The translations under genes were made by a program, and so were the position numbers. Positions 41,091-52,665 of a DNA stretch of 64,000 nucleotides are shown one piece after another. A model generated the notes under the pieces. That model did not search any database, was not told the DNA's origin, and saw only the letters and a list, made by a program, of their open reading frames with translations. The stretch's first letter is position 1. Each line of letters starts with the position of its first letter. This DNA comes from Sepioteuthis lessoniana (Eukaryota > Mollusca > Cephalopoda > Myopsida > Loliginidae). The stretch lies in contig OY757921.1 of assembly GCA_963585895.1 (NCBI GenBank), positions 49,103,527 through 49,167,526 of the forward strand, given 5' to 3'.

Positions 41091-41734
41091 AATCAGGCAA
41101 GTAATTATTTGAAACTTGCAAACGCAACGTACTTTTGTCATGATTCATTTTGGAGAATAGCTGTAATGCTAAACATGCTCACTACTTGCTGGATGTGGGT
41201 GATGAGGTTGGGGAATCGTCTAGATTGAAGCACATTCTGATTGAAAGGTACAAGCAAGACATTGAGACTTCAGATCTTCTGAACACTGAAGATCTGCAGT
41301 TGTAATTGTCCTTTTTCAGAGTCAACATTAAAAAGCAAAGAAAAATTTTGAATTTCGAGTGTAGGACCACACGGATGAGCCCGATAGTCACGGATTGGGG
41401 ACCCATGTTACACCTGGTATGAAACCTTTGTCTTCACAGTCATCAGCCTACTCTCCATACCGCTGAACTTTGCCTGCAAGTGCGCGACCTCGTCGTTTAC
41501 TTTATTTGATTATTTCATTTCAAAATCGAACTTGAACCAATCATGTGGCTGCTAAGTATTTGTTGTCCACAGCAATCTTGACCTTAGTTGAATAAAAAGA
41601 AAAATGTCCAGTGTTGACCCAGGACAACGGACTTGTGTGTTGATACGCACCTAGTCGAACGCTGTGATCATGTCTATTGTACATCCGTCGTTGCGAAGCT
41701 ACTTCCGGAGGCCGTTCGATCATTATGCACTTGA
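41091..41734. other. Unassigned stretch
   Basis: No repeat match. Short ORFs (74 and 60 codons, minus) are without motifs. Confidence 0.35.
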
Positions 41735-42010
41735 TACGGACTTATTTTCTTCTTTTCGTTGTCCCAAGGCTTTTTATTCATTTTTTCTTAATCAATGAAC
41801 TTTTAAAAAAGTTCAACTTCTCTCTTTCTGTTCTCTTTGAGTCTTTTTCGATTTTTTCTACTTAATTTTCCTTTTTTCTTTTTACATCCTTTTCTTTTTT
41901 TATCTTGCCCTTTTCCTTTTTCTCTTATTTCTAATATTTTTTCTTTCTTTCTTTCTTTCTAATATATTCCGTCTTTTTACTATCTTTCTTCGTCTCTTTA
42001 TTTTGCATTT

Positions 42011-42054
<44 letters not shown>

Positions 42055-42194
42055 ATATATATTCTGTCTTTTTTACTATCTTTCTTCGTCTCTTTACTTT
42101 GCATATCCTTCCTTCCTTCCTTTCTTTCTTTCTTTCTTTCTTTTTAATATATATTCCGTCTTTTTAACTTTCTTCGTCTCTTTACTTTGCAAAT

Positions 42195-42250
<56 letters not shown>

Positions 42251-42520
42251 ATCCATTTTATTTCTTTATTCGTCTTTTTTGCGGTTTCTTCCTCTTTTTT
42301 TATCGTTCACTCTTTTGTGTCGTTTTTTTTTATTTCTTTTCTTTTGTATTTCTATAATTTTTCTTGTTTAAATCTTTTTCTTCTTGATCTTTTACTTTTT
42401 TTTATTCGATTCTATTTTTCCTTGTTGTTTTTGTTCTTTTTAATTTCTTTCTTTGTTCTTCTTTTCATTCCTGTCTTTACTTTTGTTTTTTCCTTTTTGA
42501 TTTTCGTTGCCGTTTTCTTC
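41735..42520. repeat. Pyrimidine-rich tract with several (CTTT)n arrays
   Basis: About 790 bp strongly biased to T and C on this strand. Pure CTTT arrays near 41943-41958, 42013-42052, 42120-42141 and 42195-42249. A unit of the form ctttcttcgtctctttactttgca recurs between arrays, so part is a higher-order repeat. Confidence 0.88.
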
Positions 42521-42565
42521 CAATTATAAATAAGTAATAATAAATCAATTATAAATATGCAATAA

Positions 42566-42690
42566 TACGAGGTGCATACGATAAGTTTCCAGACTTTTTT
42601 CGTACGGGCATTTAAAATTGTCGTCGACTCTTGAAAATTCAGTATGTTATTACTATACATCTTATGAGATGAAGTAATTATTTCTATTCA
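42566..42690 (+). mobile_element. Mariner 5' end, isolated
   Basis: tacgaggtgcatacgataag, then ttccagacttttttcgtacg. It matches the 5' TIR and 5' UTR of the mariner at 30033 for about 120 bp and then ends. No transposase remains. Its terminus is better preserved than that of the longer copy. Confidence 0.82.
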
Positions 42691-42709
42691 AATTAGCCCT
42701 TTGTTTACA

Positions 42710-42915
42710 CAATATGGTTTTAAGAAACTTATAATAATCTGTTATAAAGAATTATCGCTTCACGTAAGCGTTCATTATAATAATAATTTAAGATGGTGTG
42801 GTATCAAGTATTCTTATTCAAAACTAATAATATTCAAACAGATCTATTCGACTCATATCTGAGACCCTAATAAGTACTTCCACTGTGGGTCTGAGTCGAC
42901 CTGGTAGTTTTGATA
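42710..42915 (-). mobile_element. 48-bp units and B-element head end
   Basis: Units to about 42835, then minus-oriented ggtcccatctatgggtcaa-like and acctggtagtt words. Truncated. Confidence 0.5.
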
Positions 42916-42954
42916 ATAAAGCTCTACTCGACTGAAAATTTATTTATGAAGGGA

Positions 42955-43122
42955 CACTCCTCATGGTTAAAGTGCTGGACTGCGGCTTCGAAATGAGCGA
43001 GTTCAAACTCCAGTCACGCTATTACGTTCACTTTCGGGAAAGGTATGACAATGATAGCTTTAGCATTGGATAACCCTCGAAGGTTGATGAGCCATTAAAC
43101 AAAGAAACCAAACCGAACCAAA
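42955..43122 (+). mobile_element. SINE-C copy, well preserved head
   Basis: Head ggttaaagtgctggactgcg (box-A part) and cgagttcaaactccagtcac (box B). The body is shortened, and the tail tagcattggataaccctcga, aggttgatgagccattaaac is present. The body deletion removes the usual promoter-distal 60 bp. Confidence 0.82.
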
Positions 43123-43239
43123 CCTTATTTACTGAATGATACTCATATTTACATTTTTGCATACTTTCATAATTTTTTTGATATCAGGTATTCCTGTCTA
43201 ATAAAGCTAATTTGCAAACAAATCTATTTAACTCCTCGA

Positions 43240-43790
43240 TGGGACCCTGATACAGGTATTCCCACTCCGTATCAGAGTAAACTTGGGAGCAATAGCCATT
43301 CCCTAGAGCTCCAAAACCGGAACCTGATATTTGTCGAACGCCCCACATACGTTCGAGTATGGCACACGGCCTTTTTGTAGGAACCAGGCACAGGACCGTT
43401 GCCCATACACGCCATGTGGTTCTAAAAACGCATAGAGCCCCGTCGGCATTCCCCTAAAAAGGGGCGCATTAGGCACCAGGCGATAAATCTAGCCCCCACC
43501 CCGGAGAAGGTTAGTGCCTGAAGAGATGCCTCCTGAGGCTCAATGAGCGCCGGTCTCAGTTCGTGTGACATGAATGCTGACTTCTTGGAATACATGTCAG
43601 ACGGCCTCAACCGACTACTACCGGAACCAAGACACACCTGACCTGATCCGCGTGTGTTTCAGTCCAGTGGGCCAGGTTGTAACTTAATACCAGAACCTTA
43701 CCACGAGATACAGTTTAGTGCCATACCGATAACATTTCTATTTTTTTGTGTGATCAGCCTCTTCTAAGTTATACTGACAAGGGCTACGAA
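43240..43790 (-). mobile_element. B-element head split by E
   Basis: Left part 43240-43336 (gatgggaccctgatacaggt, attcccactccgtatcagag) and right part 43706-43745 (accacgagatacagtttagt, gccat). An E element lies between, with gaacct-containing repeats (ccggaacct / ccagaacct) on both sides. Confidence 0.72.
43337..43705 (-). mobile_element. E element (GC-rich), copy 2
   Basis: Reverse complement carries gtgtgtcttggttccgg, gagcctcaggaggc, tttatcgcctggtgcctaat, gcgcccctttttaggggaat and gccatactcg. It aligns with 3918-4276. The near-identical flanking words (about 9-10 bp) look like a target-site duplication, so E is mobile. Confidence 0.7.
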
Positions 43791-43796
43791 AATAAA

Positions 43797-44030
43797 ATGG
43801 TTTTGTTTATTTGTTTTAATGGCATATCAACTTTTGTGGGTTATTTAATTCCAAATCCATTCTTGTAAAAGAAGGGTAGTAGTAGTAGTACTATTTTAAG
43901 CCATAGAGGGATTAGAAGATTCCAACCTTTTCTCTTAGGCATTAGTCCAAAAGTGAACGAATAGGTCAGCTGTAGTGAGAACTCGCTTACAACGATATAG
44001 CAGACAAACACCTTAGCTTCTGTGCCATCG
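43797..44030 (-). mobile_element. SINE-C copy, full length
   Basis: Tail tttaatggcatatcaacttt, body ccaaccttttctcttaggca, head (diverged) agcttctgtgccatcgg. Contains an AGT microsatellite in the body. Confidence 0.75.
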
Positions 44031-44084
44031 GACTAATTCAAGAAAAGAAAAGAAATGTGTCAATCTGATTTTTAAAAGTGAGTT

Positions 44085-45062
44085 TGTTTGTTTGCTTGGT
44101 GTTTATGGGATATCAACCCTTATAGGTTATTTAATGCCAAATCTATTTCAAACAATTCCGTTTAACATAAATACACAGTTTAATTGTCGAAAACATTTCT
44201 ATTTCAAGCTATTCAATTTAGTCAAGCAATTATAATTCAACCAATTTAGTTTAGAATAAGTATAGATTTTATTTAAACATTTAATGTCAAAACAGTTCTT
44301 TATTAAACAATTCAGTTTAGCGCAATTACAGTTTCAACGTCAAAAACAGTTCCATTTCAAACAATTCAGTTTAGCATAAGTACGCAGTTTAAATGTAAGC
44401 ACAGTTTAATTGTCAAAAACATTTCTATTTCATGCTATTCAGTCTAGTCAAACAGTTCTAATTCAAACAATTCAGTTAAGCATAAGTTCGCATTTTAGTT
44501 CTATTTAACTCATGGATAGGACCCTACCAGGTGCTACCATTCCGAGCCAGAGTGGACCTGGGAGCGATGGCAATGAAGGAATGCTCTGCATTCCCCCAAA
44601 CTCCAGCATTACTGGAGCCTCACCATCAGATAGTTTAGTGTCATATCTAGGACACTCATTGGTGGGGCCTTTCTCCTCTGCAGAGGTGCAGTCAGTGTAT
44701 TCTACAGCCCCGCCGACAGAGTAATACACAGAGTTAAATGTAAAAACAGTTTCATTTCAGATAATTCAGTTTAGCATTAGTACGCAATATGCCAGTCAAA
44801 ACAGTTCAATTTCAAGCAATTCAGTTTAGCATAAATACACAGTTTAGTTCTATTTGACCCATAGATCAGGACCGGGCCAAAGTGGACCTGGGAGTGATTG
44901 CAATTAAGGGGGGCTCCGCGTTCCCCCAAAGCTCCAGCATTACGGGAACTTCACCATCAAATTGTTTAGTGTTATATCCAGGACATTTGTTGGAGGGGGG
45001 TGTCTTACCCCTTTGCAGAGGTGCGGTCGGTGTATTCTACAGCCCCAGCCGACTGAGCAAGT
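44085..45062 (-). mobile_element. Dimeric composite B element
   Basis: Minus order: head 2 (45060-44855), a short 55-bp array (44850-44740), head 1 (44725-44510), about six 55-bp units (44505-44165), tail (44160-44085: GGCATTAAATAACCT..AGGGTTGATATCCC). Heads show ggggctgtagaatacactga and aggtgctaccattcc (plus). The minus-strand ORF at 44505 is a chance reading of a head. Confidence 0.8.
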
Positions 45063-45540
45063 TAAAATTGAGTGGGGATTGTTCGTACTATAGAGCTATT
45101 ACTTCTGTTTAGTGTTCACGAAATAGTCCCACGGAAAATTTGGTGAATCAGTATCCCTACAGTTGCGCCATTGACGTTGCCATGTGTCAATTTCTTTGCT
45201 AAACTATATATTTTAATGTAAATAAACTATCACAATTAATACACACATGAAGCAAAGAAAAAACAAAACGAAAGAAAACGCGAGACACATTTCTTTCTAT
45301 TATTATTATTATTGTTATTATTAGTTTTTTCTTCAGCCCCAGCCGACTGAGCAAGTATCCCTACAGTTGCGCCATTGACGTTGCCATGTGTCAATTTCTT
45401 TGCTAAACTATATATTTTAATGTAAATAAACTATCACAATTAATACACACATGAAGCAAAGAAAAAACAAAACGAAAGCAAACGCGAGACACATTTCTTT
45501 CTATTATTATTATTATTATTGTTATTATTAGTTTTTTCTT
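45040..45540 (+). repeat. Tandem duplication of ~185 bp
   Basis: gtatccctacagttgcgcca..gttttttctt occurs at 45151-45333 and 45355-45540, nearly identical except for one substitution and one extra ATT. The 21 bases before copy 2 repeat 45040-45060. Copy 1 has 90 extra bases (45061-45150) at that point. Confidence 0.88.
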
Positions 45541-45589
45541 CTTTTCAGAAATCATGATATTTAAAATGAAAATTCATTAAGACCCCCAC

Positions 45590-46140
45590 CCTCGAAAAAA
45601 CAAAAAAAAAAAACCCAAAACAAAACAAAACAAAAAAAACAAAACAGGCATCAATGAAAGTGTTATACGAACAATTGAATTCATTTTTTATGTTGTTGTT
45701 TCCACAACGTTTCGGTCGCTAGATTCTCCGATTTTCCTTTGATCCAATTTGCAACTTCTGCAAGGAAGAGACTCTTTTTCTGATCTCTTTCCTCGGCAGT
45801 GCAAAGCTAAAACGGTATCAAACAAAATCATGAATTCTTTGTTTAAATGATGTTTCAGCCGATACATTATCCATTTTACCTTCGGTATAATATCCGACCC
45901 CTGTAAAGAGACTCTTTTTCTGGTCGCTTTGTCTTGTGGCGCAGTGTAAAAATAAAATAAAACAAAACAAAACTACAAGCAAAAACAAAGCAAAACAAAA
46001 CAAAACCACTTGTATCTACAACAATAACAACAAAACCAACAACAAAACCAACAACAAAATAACAAAAGCAACAACCACAACAAATAACCAAACAATCAAA
46101 CAAAACATAATCATCAAACATACATTAATCTAGAAAAAGT
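45590..46140. repeat. A/CAAAA-rich stretch with GCCGAAAC-type ends
   Basis: A-rich runs at 45597-45645 and (CAAAA)-like sequence at 45950-46110. Between them the minus strand has gcgaccgaaacgttgtggaa (45702-45722) and, near 45850-45870, gtatcggctgaaac, related to the tail at 23680. Low-complexity ORFs here are not genes. Confidence 0.55.
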
Positions 46141-46164
46141 TTAACAAAAATATTTTTACATCCT

Positions 46165-46565
46165 GTCGCAGAGTTTAGAATACACTGACTGTATCCACAG
46201 CAGAGAGGTAGGACCGCCCCTCCCTCCAAAAAAGGGTGCCCTCGGTATGACACTAAACTGTATCTGATGGTGAGGCTTCAGTTCTGGAACTCTGGACAGT
46301 GTGGAGTAGCCCTTCATTGCCATTGCTTTAAGGTTCATTCTGACCCGAAGTGGTAGACCTGTTAGAGTCCATTTTTTGGTCGAATCGACCTATCTAAAAA
46401 TTATTCGTATTCGATATGACAATTTGCAACAACACCAAAAAATCTCTTGAGAAACAAAAATATACATATGAACGTAGAATGAACACGATTCCCTAAATTT
46501 CTTGGCCTAAAATAATCCTGGACGAGTTGACGCGTCATTAATGTCAATCAATCAATCAATAACCT
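46165..46565 (+). mobile_element. B head joined to an F-type 3' end
   Basis: Head cagagtttagaatacactga, ggtatgacactaaactgtat, ctgatggtgaggcttcagtt, then ttattcgtattcgatatgac, then tatacatatgaacgtagaat and (ATCA)n. Confidence 0.78.
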
Positions 46566-46574
46566 GGGTCAGAT

Positions 46575-47085
46575 AGTTCTGTTTGATAGGAACAACTTCA
46601 TACCTAATTGTAAATTATTTGTATTCAGAATAATTACTTCAAGTTATAATATAGAACTGTTTTGACATCTGTGTAAATAAAATCTATACTTATTCTAAAC
46701 TGAATTAGTTGAATTATAACTGTTTGACTAAACTGAATAGCTAGAAATGGAAATGTCTTTTAAAATTAAACTGTGTATTTATGCTAAACGGAATTGTTTG
46801 AAATAGAACTAAGGATTATTATTTGTTACTTGAAACCAAAGAACAATGGGCAAAAAAATGACTTATAATTATTAGTGTTTGGAATACTTGAAACTTTTCA
46901 ACTTTACAATGTTTGTATTAGATAGGAATACTTGTGTACGAAAAAACACTTTAGAAACAACTAAACAAAACATGTAAATATAAATGGTCAATTAACACGA
47001 TTCCCTAACCTCAAGGCATAAAATAATCATTGACGTGTTAAAATACCGTTAAAATTGATTAATCAATCAATCAAACAATATTTTT
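46575..47085 (+). mobile_element. 55-bp and 48-bp units with F-type end
   Basis: 48-bp units, three 55-bp units (attagttgaattataactgt etc.), 48-bp units again, then cacgattccctaacctcaag, ataccgttaaaattg and (ATCA)n. Shows both minisatellites in one element. Confidence 0.7.
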
Positions 47086-47338
47086 GTTTGACACAATTTT
47101 TACTTTGCGTTGGTCCCATCTTGTTTTTTCTCTAAAGGCTTCGTTAAAGTTCAGGAGATGCTACCATATGGTAGTACTGACATGGTTTCAGTTAAGAAAT
47201 GAAAATATTTTTCACGTATATGTCTTGTACTGCGAACGAAAACTTTCCCATGGACTTTCCTCTAAGTGTATTACATATAATAAAAGGTCAAACGTATATT
47301 TTCGAGGTTGCTTAAATTTTGGGGTTTCTCCTTAATAT
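47086..47338. other. Unassigned stretch
   Basis: An 83-codon plus ORF (MFDTIFTLRWSHLVFSLKAS...) with no recognised motif. Not called. Confidence 0.3.
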
Positions 47339-47945
47339 TTGGATCAATATATGTGTTTATTATAGCCACCATACACAAGATTGTATAAATTGTCTTTGAA
47401 GTTTAGGCAAAAAATATATGAATTTATTATAGTTACCATATATACTAGTGTATTGGATGAATTTTGAAGATCTAATTTTTAGATAAAAATGTGTTTATTA
47501 TAGTTACCGTACATATAATTTCCTGCTTACAGGATTGGATCAAAACAGTACGTAACATTTTTGTGTAGTTCTCATATATGTTTTTCTCTAAGCATTTTAT
47601 TAGAGTCCCACAAAACGGCAGCTGTACAGTCACCTGCCTCTCATCTCAACAGACCATCCAAGACATGATGGGCACTGCAGGCGTTGTAAAGACGAACTCA
47701 CAAGCGACGTAAACCAATCAGTTCGTACATACGAACAGACCATTATTAGCTGACCAGCAAAGACTTAAATGCATCTGCTCTGTGCAGACACCGGATGCAC
47801 TCTAAATGACCTGCCAAGAGGAGAGAGAGAGAGAGAGAGAGAGGGGGGGAAGATTCCGTGCTGTCAGCACAACTTGATGATGATAATGATATATGATTAC
47901 CAGTGGATCGGTTGAATTTTGAAGACCTAAAAATCTACGTATTAC
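47339..47945 (+). repeat. ~75-bp tandem repeat interrupted by a LINE
   Basis: Units atatgtgtttattatagcca / tatgaatttattatagttac / tgtgtttattatagttacc, each followed by ttttgaagatcta-like sequence, from 47345 to 47520. gaattttgaagacctaaaaa after 47910 is a fragment of a further unit. Confidence 0.65.
47585..47893 (+). mobile_element. YADD-LINE 3' fragment within tandem repeat
   Basis: aacggcagctgtacagtcac (QLYGHL), agacatgatgggcactgcag (RHDGHCR), gacgaactcacaagcgacgt (DELTSDV), gcagacaccggatgcactct (ADTGCTL). (GA)n and a short (GAT)n tail end it. Confidence 0.78.
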
Positions 47946-48159
47946 CGCATGACCCCAAACAATTATATGAGAAATATAATGAAAGTTGATCCCTGTAAAA
48001 AATACAGACAGCATACACCACTATTCCTTACCTTCCATAAAATAGTCTCCAACGCAACTTTTATTAATATTAAACTCATACATCTGCCCCTTTGAAACGC
48101 ATATTTCAATTTAAGGAAATAAAAAAATAATTTTCACGTATCTCGTTTTGATTAGTTTT

Positions 48160-48640
48160 GTTGGTTGGTATTTTAAGGAATATCAACTTTTGTCGGTTAT
48201 TTAATGTCAAATCTTGTTTTTATTCATATTATTTGCAAACAATTAGCTTGTAGGTAACTTCACTTTTAGATATGTTGTTTGTACTTTTTTGTTTGCGCAC
48301 AATTAAATGGTTTCAAGAAGTCCTATCAAACACTTATAATTCTGTTTAATATTAATCATTTGTTTGCATACAACAGTATGGCTTCAAATAACTCATAATA
48401 ATCCAGAGAAAATTATTGAATAGTTCTATTTGACCGATAGCTAAGACTCTAACAGGTACTACCCGGGGTAATGACAATGAAAGTGTTCTCCACATTCCCC
48501 AAAGACCGAGGTCTCACCATCACATTCAGATTGGTGTTATATCAAGGATACTCCTTGGCGGTGATGGGAGTTTCTTACCCCTCTGCGGAAGTGCAGTCAC
48601 AATATTCTACAGCTCCAGCAAACCGGGCAGTTTTGTTTTG
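48160..48640 (-). mobile_element. Composite B element: head, 48-bp array, tail
   Basis: Minus order: head 48640-48435 (ctgtagaatattgtgactgc, agactcccatc), about four 48-bp units 48425-48235, tail gacattaaataaccgacaaa, agttgatattcc. Same architecture as 16576-17160 but with the other minisatellite. Confidence 0.75.
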
Positions 48641-49257
48641 AGAACGAAAATATTCCCAGGGATTTTATTCTTAGTGTACTACATTTAATCTAATAGAAAA
48701 GGTTATTTATAGGTTTTCCTACTATTTATAGGAAGGAAACAAGACTGTAAAGTCGTTAAGTGCGTTTCGACCAGACAGTTAAGTGTACTTATTTTTCGGT
48801 CATTTTTGGGCGCAGGCCAAATTCGGTCCAAAAAAACAAAACAACAAAAAAAAAAAAACAAACAAAAAAAAAAAAAAAGAAAAACGAAAAAAAAGAAAAG
48901 AAAAGAAAACCACAACAAAAAAACAAAAAACAAAAAAAAAAAAGATCAATAAAAATTGTAGGCTTTCATTTTTAGCAATGAGGAAGGGAATAAGAAAACA
49001 CTTCCGCATTTTTGGATGTTGGAACAATTCACAAACAAACGCTGTCAATATACCTGTGGAATGAACGCCATTTGAGAAGACGTGTAAGTACAAGAAGATC
49101 TGAAGAAGAAACTGTGTAGCATTAATAATTTTGTTAGTTAAGTTGAATGTAAATTTTACATTGGTGTTAACTGAGATTTACAGTCCCTAAATAGAATGTG
49201 ATGTCATTTAAAATTCTGACTTGAAGCTGTAGAAAACACGATAGAAAACACCTCACA
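48641..49257. other. Unassigned, with an A-rich run
   Basis: A-rich, C/G-poor run at 48832-48945. The Lys-rich ORFs across it are artefacts. Confidence 0.4.
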
Positions 49258-49527
49258 ATCGGGTCATTAGCCTAATGAGTAGAGTGTTCGCCAATGGTCT
49301 GGGAGACCGGGGTTCAATCCCAGGTCGAGTCATACCAAAGACTTTTAAAAAATGGTACTTGATACCTCCTTGCTTAACACTCAGCATTATAAGGCACGTA
49401 CCAAGGGTAAAGTGGAGCAATCCAGGGAAAGGAGTAGCGCCCTCCCCTACACCTTGGTGTAGTAGCTATTGAAAAGGGAGCTTTCATGTCGCCTTCGACT
49501 ACAGTCGCCAACTTTACTTTTACTTAG
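49258..49527 (+). mobile_element. SINE-A, best preserved
   Basis: Head gggtcattagcctaatgagt, agagtgttcgccaatggtct, box-B-like ggttcaatcccagg, gtcgagtcatacc; body atggtacttgatacctcctt, aacactcagcattataaggc, aagtggagcaatccagggaa; 3' end gactacagtcgccaacttta, cttttactta. About 270 bp. A good consensus seed. Confidence 0.9.
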
Positions 49528-49830
49528 AAGGTTAAGACCCCTTCAACGAGTGACATTAAACTACTGCTTTTGCTAAGGCTCCAGTCCTGGAGCTTTGGGA
49601 AAAGCGGAGTACTGCTCCAAGTTCTACTCTGACCAATAGTGGTAGTACCTGTTAGGGTCCTATCTATGTGTCAAATAGAACTGTCCAATGATTTGTGAAA
49701 GATTATAATTAGTTATCTGAAACCGTACAGCTGTTTACAAATTATTTGTATTAGATAGGAATACTTGATAAATGGAATAACTAATGTTAAACTAATAACT
49801 AATATTAAATAGCAATAATTGAAACAACCT
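49528..49830 (+). mobile_element. B-element head plus 48-bp units
   Basis: ggttaagaccccttcaacga, aggctccagtcctggagctt, ggtagtacctgttagggtcc, then 48-bp units. The first ~30 bp of the head are replaced by the SINE-A end. Confidence 0.72.
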
Positions 49831-50271
49831 GACTCTGAGCAAATAAATGAGATCTATAATTCGATTAAAATACTGTTACCTACAAGCTATCCGCTTATAA
49901 CTCGTTTATATATATATTTTTTCATACACATATATAGACTGTAATCCATATTTGCTCTATTTCAACCTCAAATTAAACGTGTGGAGTTATCTGATTAGAC
50001 GAAGAGTATAATAATATTCTTCGCTAAAATAAATTTATAATGACAATTCAACCAGGTTTGAGTTTTCTTCTAATTGCGTTATATATATATATATATATAT
50101 GTATATATAAAACATCAACCAATTATTTAGGACTCGTAGTTTCCTTTATTTTCCCATTAAAAAAAAAAGAAAATTTAAAACATGAATTTAGATTATTTAG
50201 AATAATAATAAAAATGAAATTTATCGTAGAGAAATGACGTGGAAAATAAAGTAGAAATAATCAGGGTGAGT
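49831..50271. other. Unassigned AT-rich stretch with (TA)n
   Basis: (TA)n at about 50081-50108. No feature recognised. Confidence 0.4.
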
Positions 50272-50480
50272 CCTTGTGGTGTAGCGGCCTGCAACATCAT
50301 ACTTAGCCAGTTCGAACTCTAGTCAGACTATTACGTTCATTTTCAGATTAGGAAAGATGTGAATTCCCTTATCCCTCTGCAATGAGTTGAATAGTACTAC
50401 TACTGTTCTTTTACAAGAACGACTTTGGCATTAAATAACCCTCGAAAGTTGATATGTCATTAAAATAAAAGAAACTAAAC
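50272..50480 (+). mobile_element. SINE-C copy, near complete
   Basis: ccttgtggtgtagcggcctg (box-A part), cagttcgaactctagtcag (box B), body gaattcccttatccctctgc, tail ggcattaaataaccctcgaa, agttgatatgtcattaaaat. Confidence 0.85.
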
Positions 50481-50544
50481 CAAAGAAAAATGTGTTAGGA
50501 ACGCTCGTTTTTCTTTGGTATCAAGCTGGTACCTTACTTCTCAT

Positions 50545-50640
50545 TTGGTTTGTTGGGATAGTTTATTTTTAATAGCATATTAACTTCTTATGGGTTATTT
50601 AATGCTAAAATTGCAATCATTTGTAAATGTTTGATCATAA
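50545..50640 (-). repeat. Stem-loop tail, inverted
   Basis: Plus: taatagcatattaacttctt, atgggttatttaatgctaaa, ttgcaatcatttgtaaatg. It matches the 31200 and 31520 tails in reverse. Confidence 0.65.
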
Positions 50641-50770
50641 TCATAACTATTTATAAATATTTTCATTGAAATCATTCTTTTTTTTCCTAATTTTTTTCTA
50701 TTAAATTTGTTAATAATGATATTTTTTGCCCACAAGTTACCTGATTAAAAATAAGTGCTAACCTATATGT

Positions 50771-50922
50771 AAGTAAAAGTAAAGTTGGCGACCATAGTCG
50801 AGGGTGACCCGAAGGCCCCTTTTTCAATAACTACTTCACTGAGATGTTGGGGAGGGTGCTACTACTTTCCCTGGTGACCTGGGATTGAACCCAGGTCTCC
50901 CGGACACTTTACCCACTATGTG
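50771..50922 (-). mobile_element. SINE-A with internal deletion
   Basis: 3' end aaagttggcgaccatagtcg, body gttggggagggtgctactac, then directly the box-B side ctgggattgaacccagg. About 100 bp of the body are missing. Confidence 0.8.
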
Positions 50923-51540
50923 TATTAATTTTTGTATTGTGGAAATCTAAGTATACCGAGGAAGAATAAGATAATTCTGGGTTTCAAAATGTAATTTCAT
51001 AAATCATTGATTTCATGACCATAAACCAAGGGTCAAATTGTAAGATTGTAAATGAGTGGTCCAAGGATGCGAATAGATAAACTATAGAAATCGGCCGCAG
51101 CCGGAAGAGAGACGAGTTCACAAAGTTCAACATCTCGTCCAGTAGGCTAAATGTGATAAGATGTGCTTTATCTGGCACCACGGAGTGAAAATAACAAAGG
51201 AAAAGTTACCTAAGTCATCAGAATCCGTCAGCCGGTGGTTGCGAGAGTTGGTCAGACATACCATTGATACAAGCGGGAGTGGTGCTTCGGTGATAGCTGA
51301 ACCTAATAAAAGAAGATTTTTCGATTCAGTCACTTTTGTGGCCGTGAGAAAGAATTGACAAAACATTTAAGAAGAGCTGGTTCCGGTTGAAACAAGGAAA
51401 GATCCGCGAATCTACCTCGTAGATTGTGTCTGCCATTCATTTCCACGTATTTCCACTGCTTCATTAACTGAACGAAGAGAATAAAACAACAGAAAGGTTC
51501 TACATTTGAAGCGAGTAGTATTTTTTGGGAGAGGTTTGAT
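50923..51540. other. Unassigned, fairly unique stretch
   Basis: About 600 bp without repeat matches. ORFs of 65-88 codons on both strands lack motifs. Confidence 0.35.
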
Positions 51541-51765
51541 TTGATTTGATTTCTTTGTTTTAATGCCATATCAACCTTCGCTGATATTAAAACCATCCTT
51601 GTAGAAGAACAAAAGTGGTACTATTTAAACTTTGGCCGAGGGGAATAAGGATTTCATACCTTTCCTGAGGGTATTAATCCGTAAGTGAACGTATTAGCGT
51701 GACTCGAGTTTGAACTCGCTTACTACGATGTTGCAGTCTAGCAGTTTTGCCATCATGACAGGAAG
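51541..51765 (-). mobile_element. SINE-C copy
   Basis: Tail ttttaatgccatatcaacct, body ttcatacctttcctgagggt, attaatccgtaagtgaacgt, head gagtttgaactcgcttacta. Confidence 0.8.
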
Positions 51766-52566
51766 ACCTTTCTGTATTTTTGCCCTTCCCCTCATCTACC
51801 AGATGATCCCAATCACCAACATAGCTGTCATCGGTGACTATGCTACGGCACTTTGGAGACTGTTTTAAAAAGAGGAAAGGAAACTGTGTGAGGTATCAAG
51901 GAGAGTACTTAGATGGCAAATAAGGCGTCAGTGACCTAAGTCGGCGCTATTGCCTAATATAAGCTATTTTTTGTTAATACTAAATAGCTGGATTTTGTTA
52001 ATACTAAATAGCTGGATTCTTTATAGACTGATCTTGTAAATACGTTTGTGATTTGTGTAAGGGACATCCTTTCGACTTTCGTGTGACCAGTGTAAACACT
52101 CATCCACCTACTTAAATGTGTTTTATTTATAGACTGGAAAGAGAATTCATGTAATAGGTTGAGAAATATGGTCTACAGCAGTGTTTCCGATTGGCTGGAA
52201 AATACTTATGTTTTGCCGCTAATTTTTTAAGTTGTTATTGAGAGATGCTGTTTTGATCTTACCTATTTGTAAACTGATCTAATCATTTTTCTTCTTGTCT
52301 TCAAAGAGTGAAGAAATTTGCTACTGGCTTACTTTCAAGGATAGGAATTAAAAGTTTATATATATGTATATATAGTTCTCTTTTTTCGAGATTAATTTTT
52401 CTCGTATGTTGTGATAACTTTTAATGAAATAGGTATATATAAATTAGCTGAAAACTAAGTTTAAAAAATTTATAGATAAGTTGAAAAATAGTTTGAAAAA
52501 TATATAGATAGCTTAAAAAATAAATTGAAAAAATATCCTGTTTTAGAAATATTTTGAAATATTTTG

Positions 52567-52570
<4 letters not shown>
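51766..52570. other. Unassigned stretch
   Basis: Contains a 25-bp tandem pair (gttaatactaaatagctgga) at 51975-52020. Otherwise nothing recognised. Confidence 0.35.

Positions 52571-52620
<50 letters not shown>
52571..52620. repeat. (TA)n microsatellite
   Basis: About 25 TA units. Confidence 0.95.
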
Positions 52621-52623
<3 letters not shown>

Positions 52624-52665
52624 AAACCCAACCGTTCTTTAAAATTTGTGTATCGACTTCTACGG

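Noticed and set aside
49258-49345. tRNA-like sequence as a genuine tRNA gene
   Set aside because: The same head recurs at many places with a constant ~200-bp body after it. The acceptor stem does not close, so it is a SINE head.
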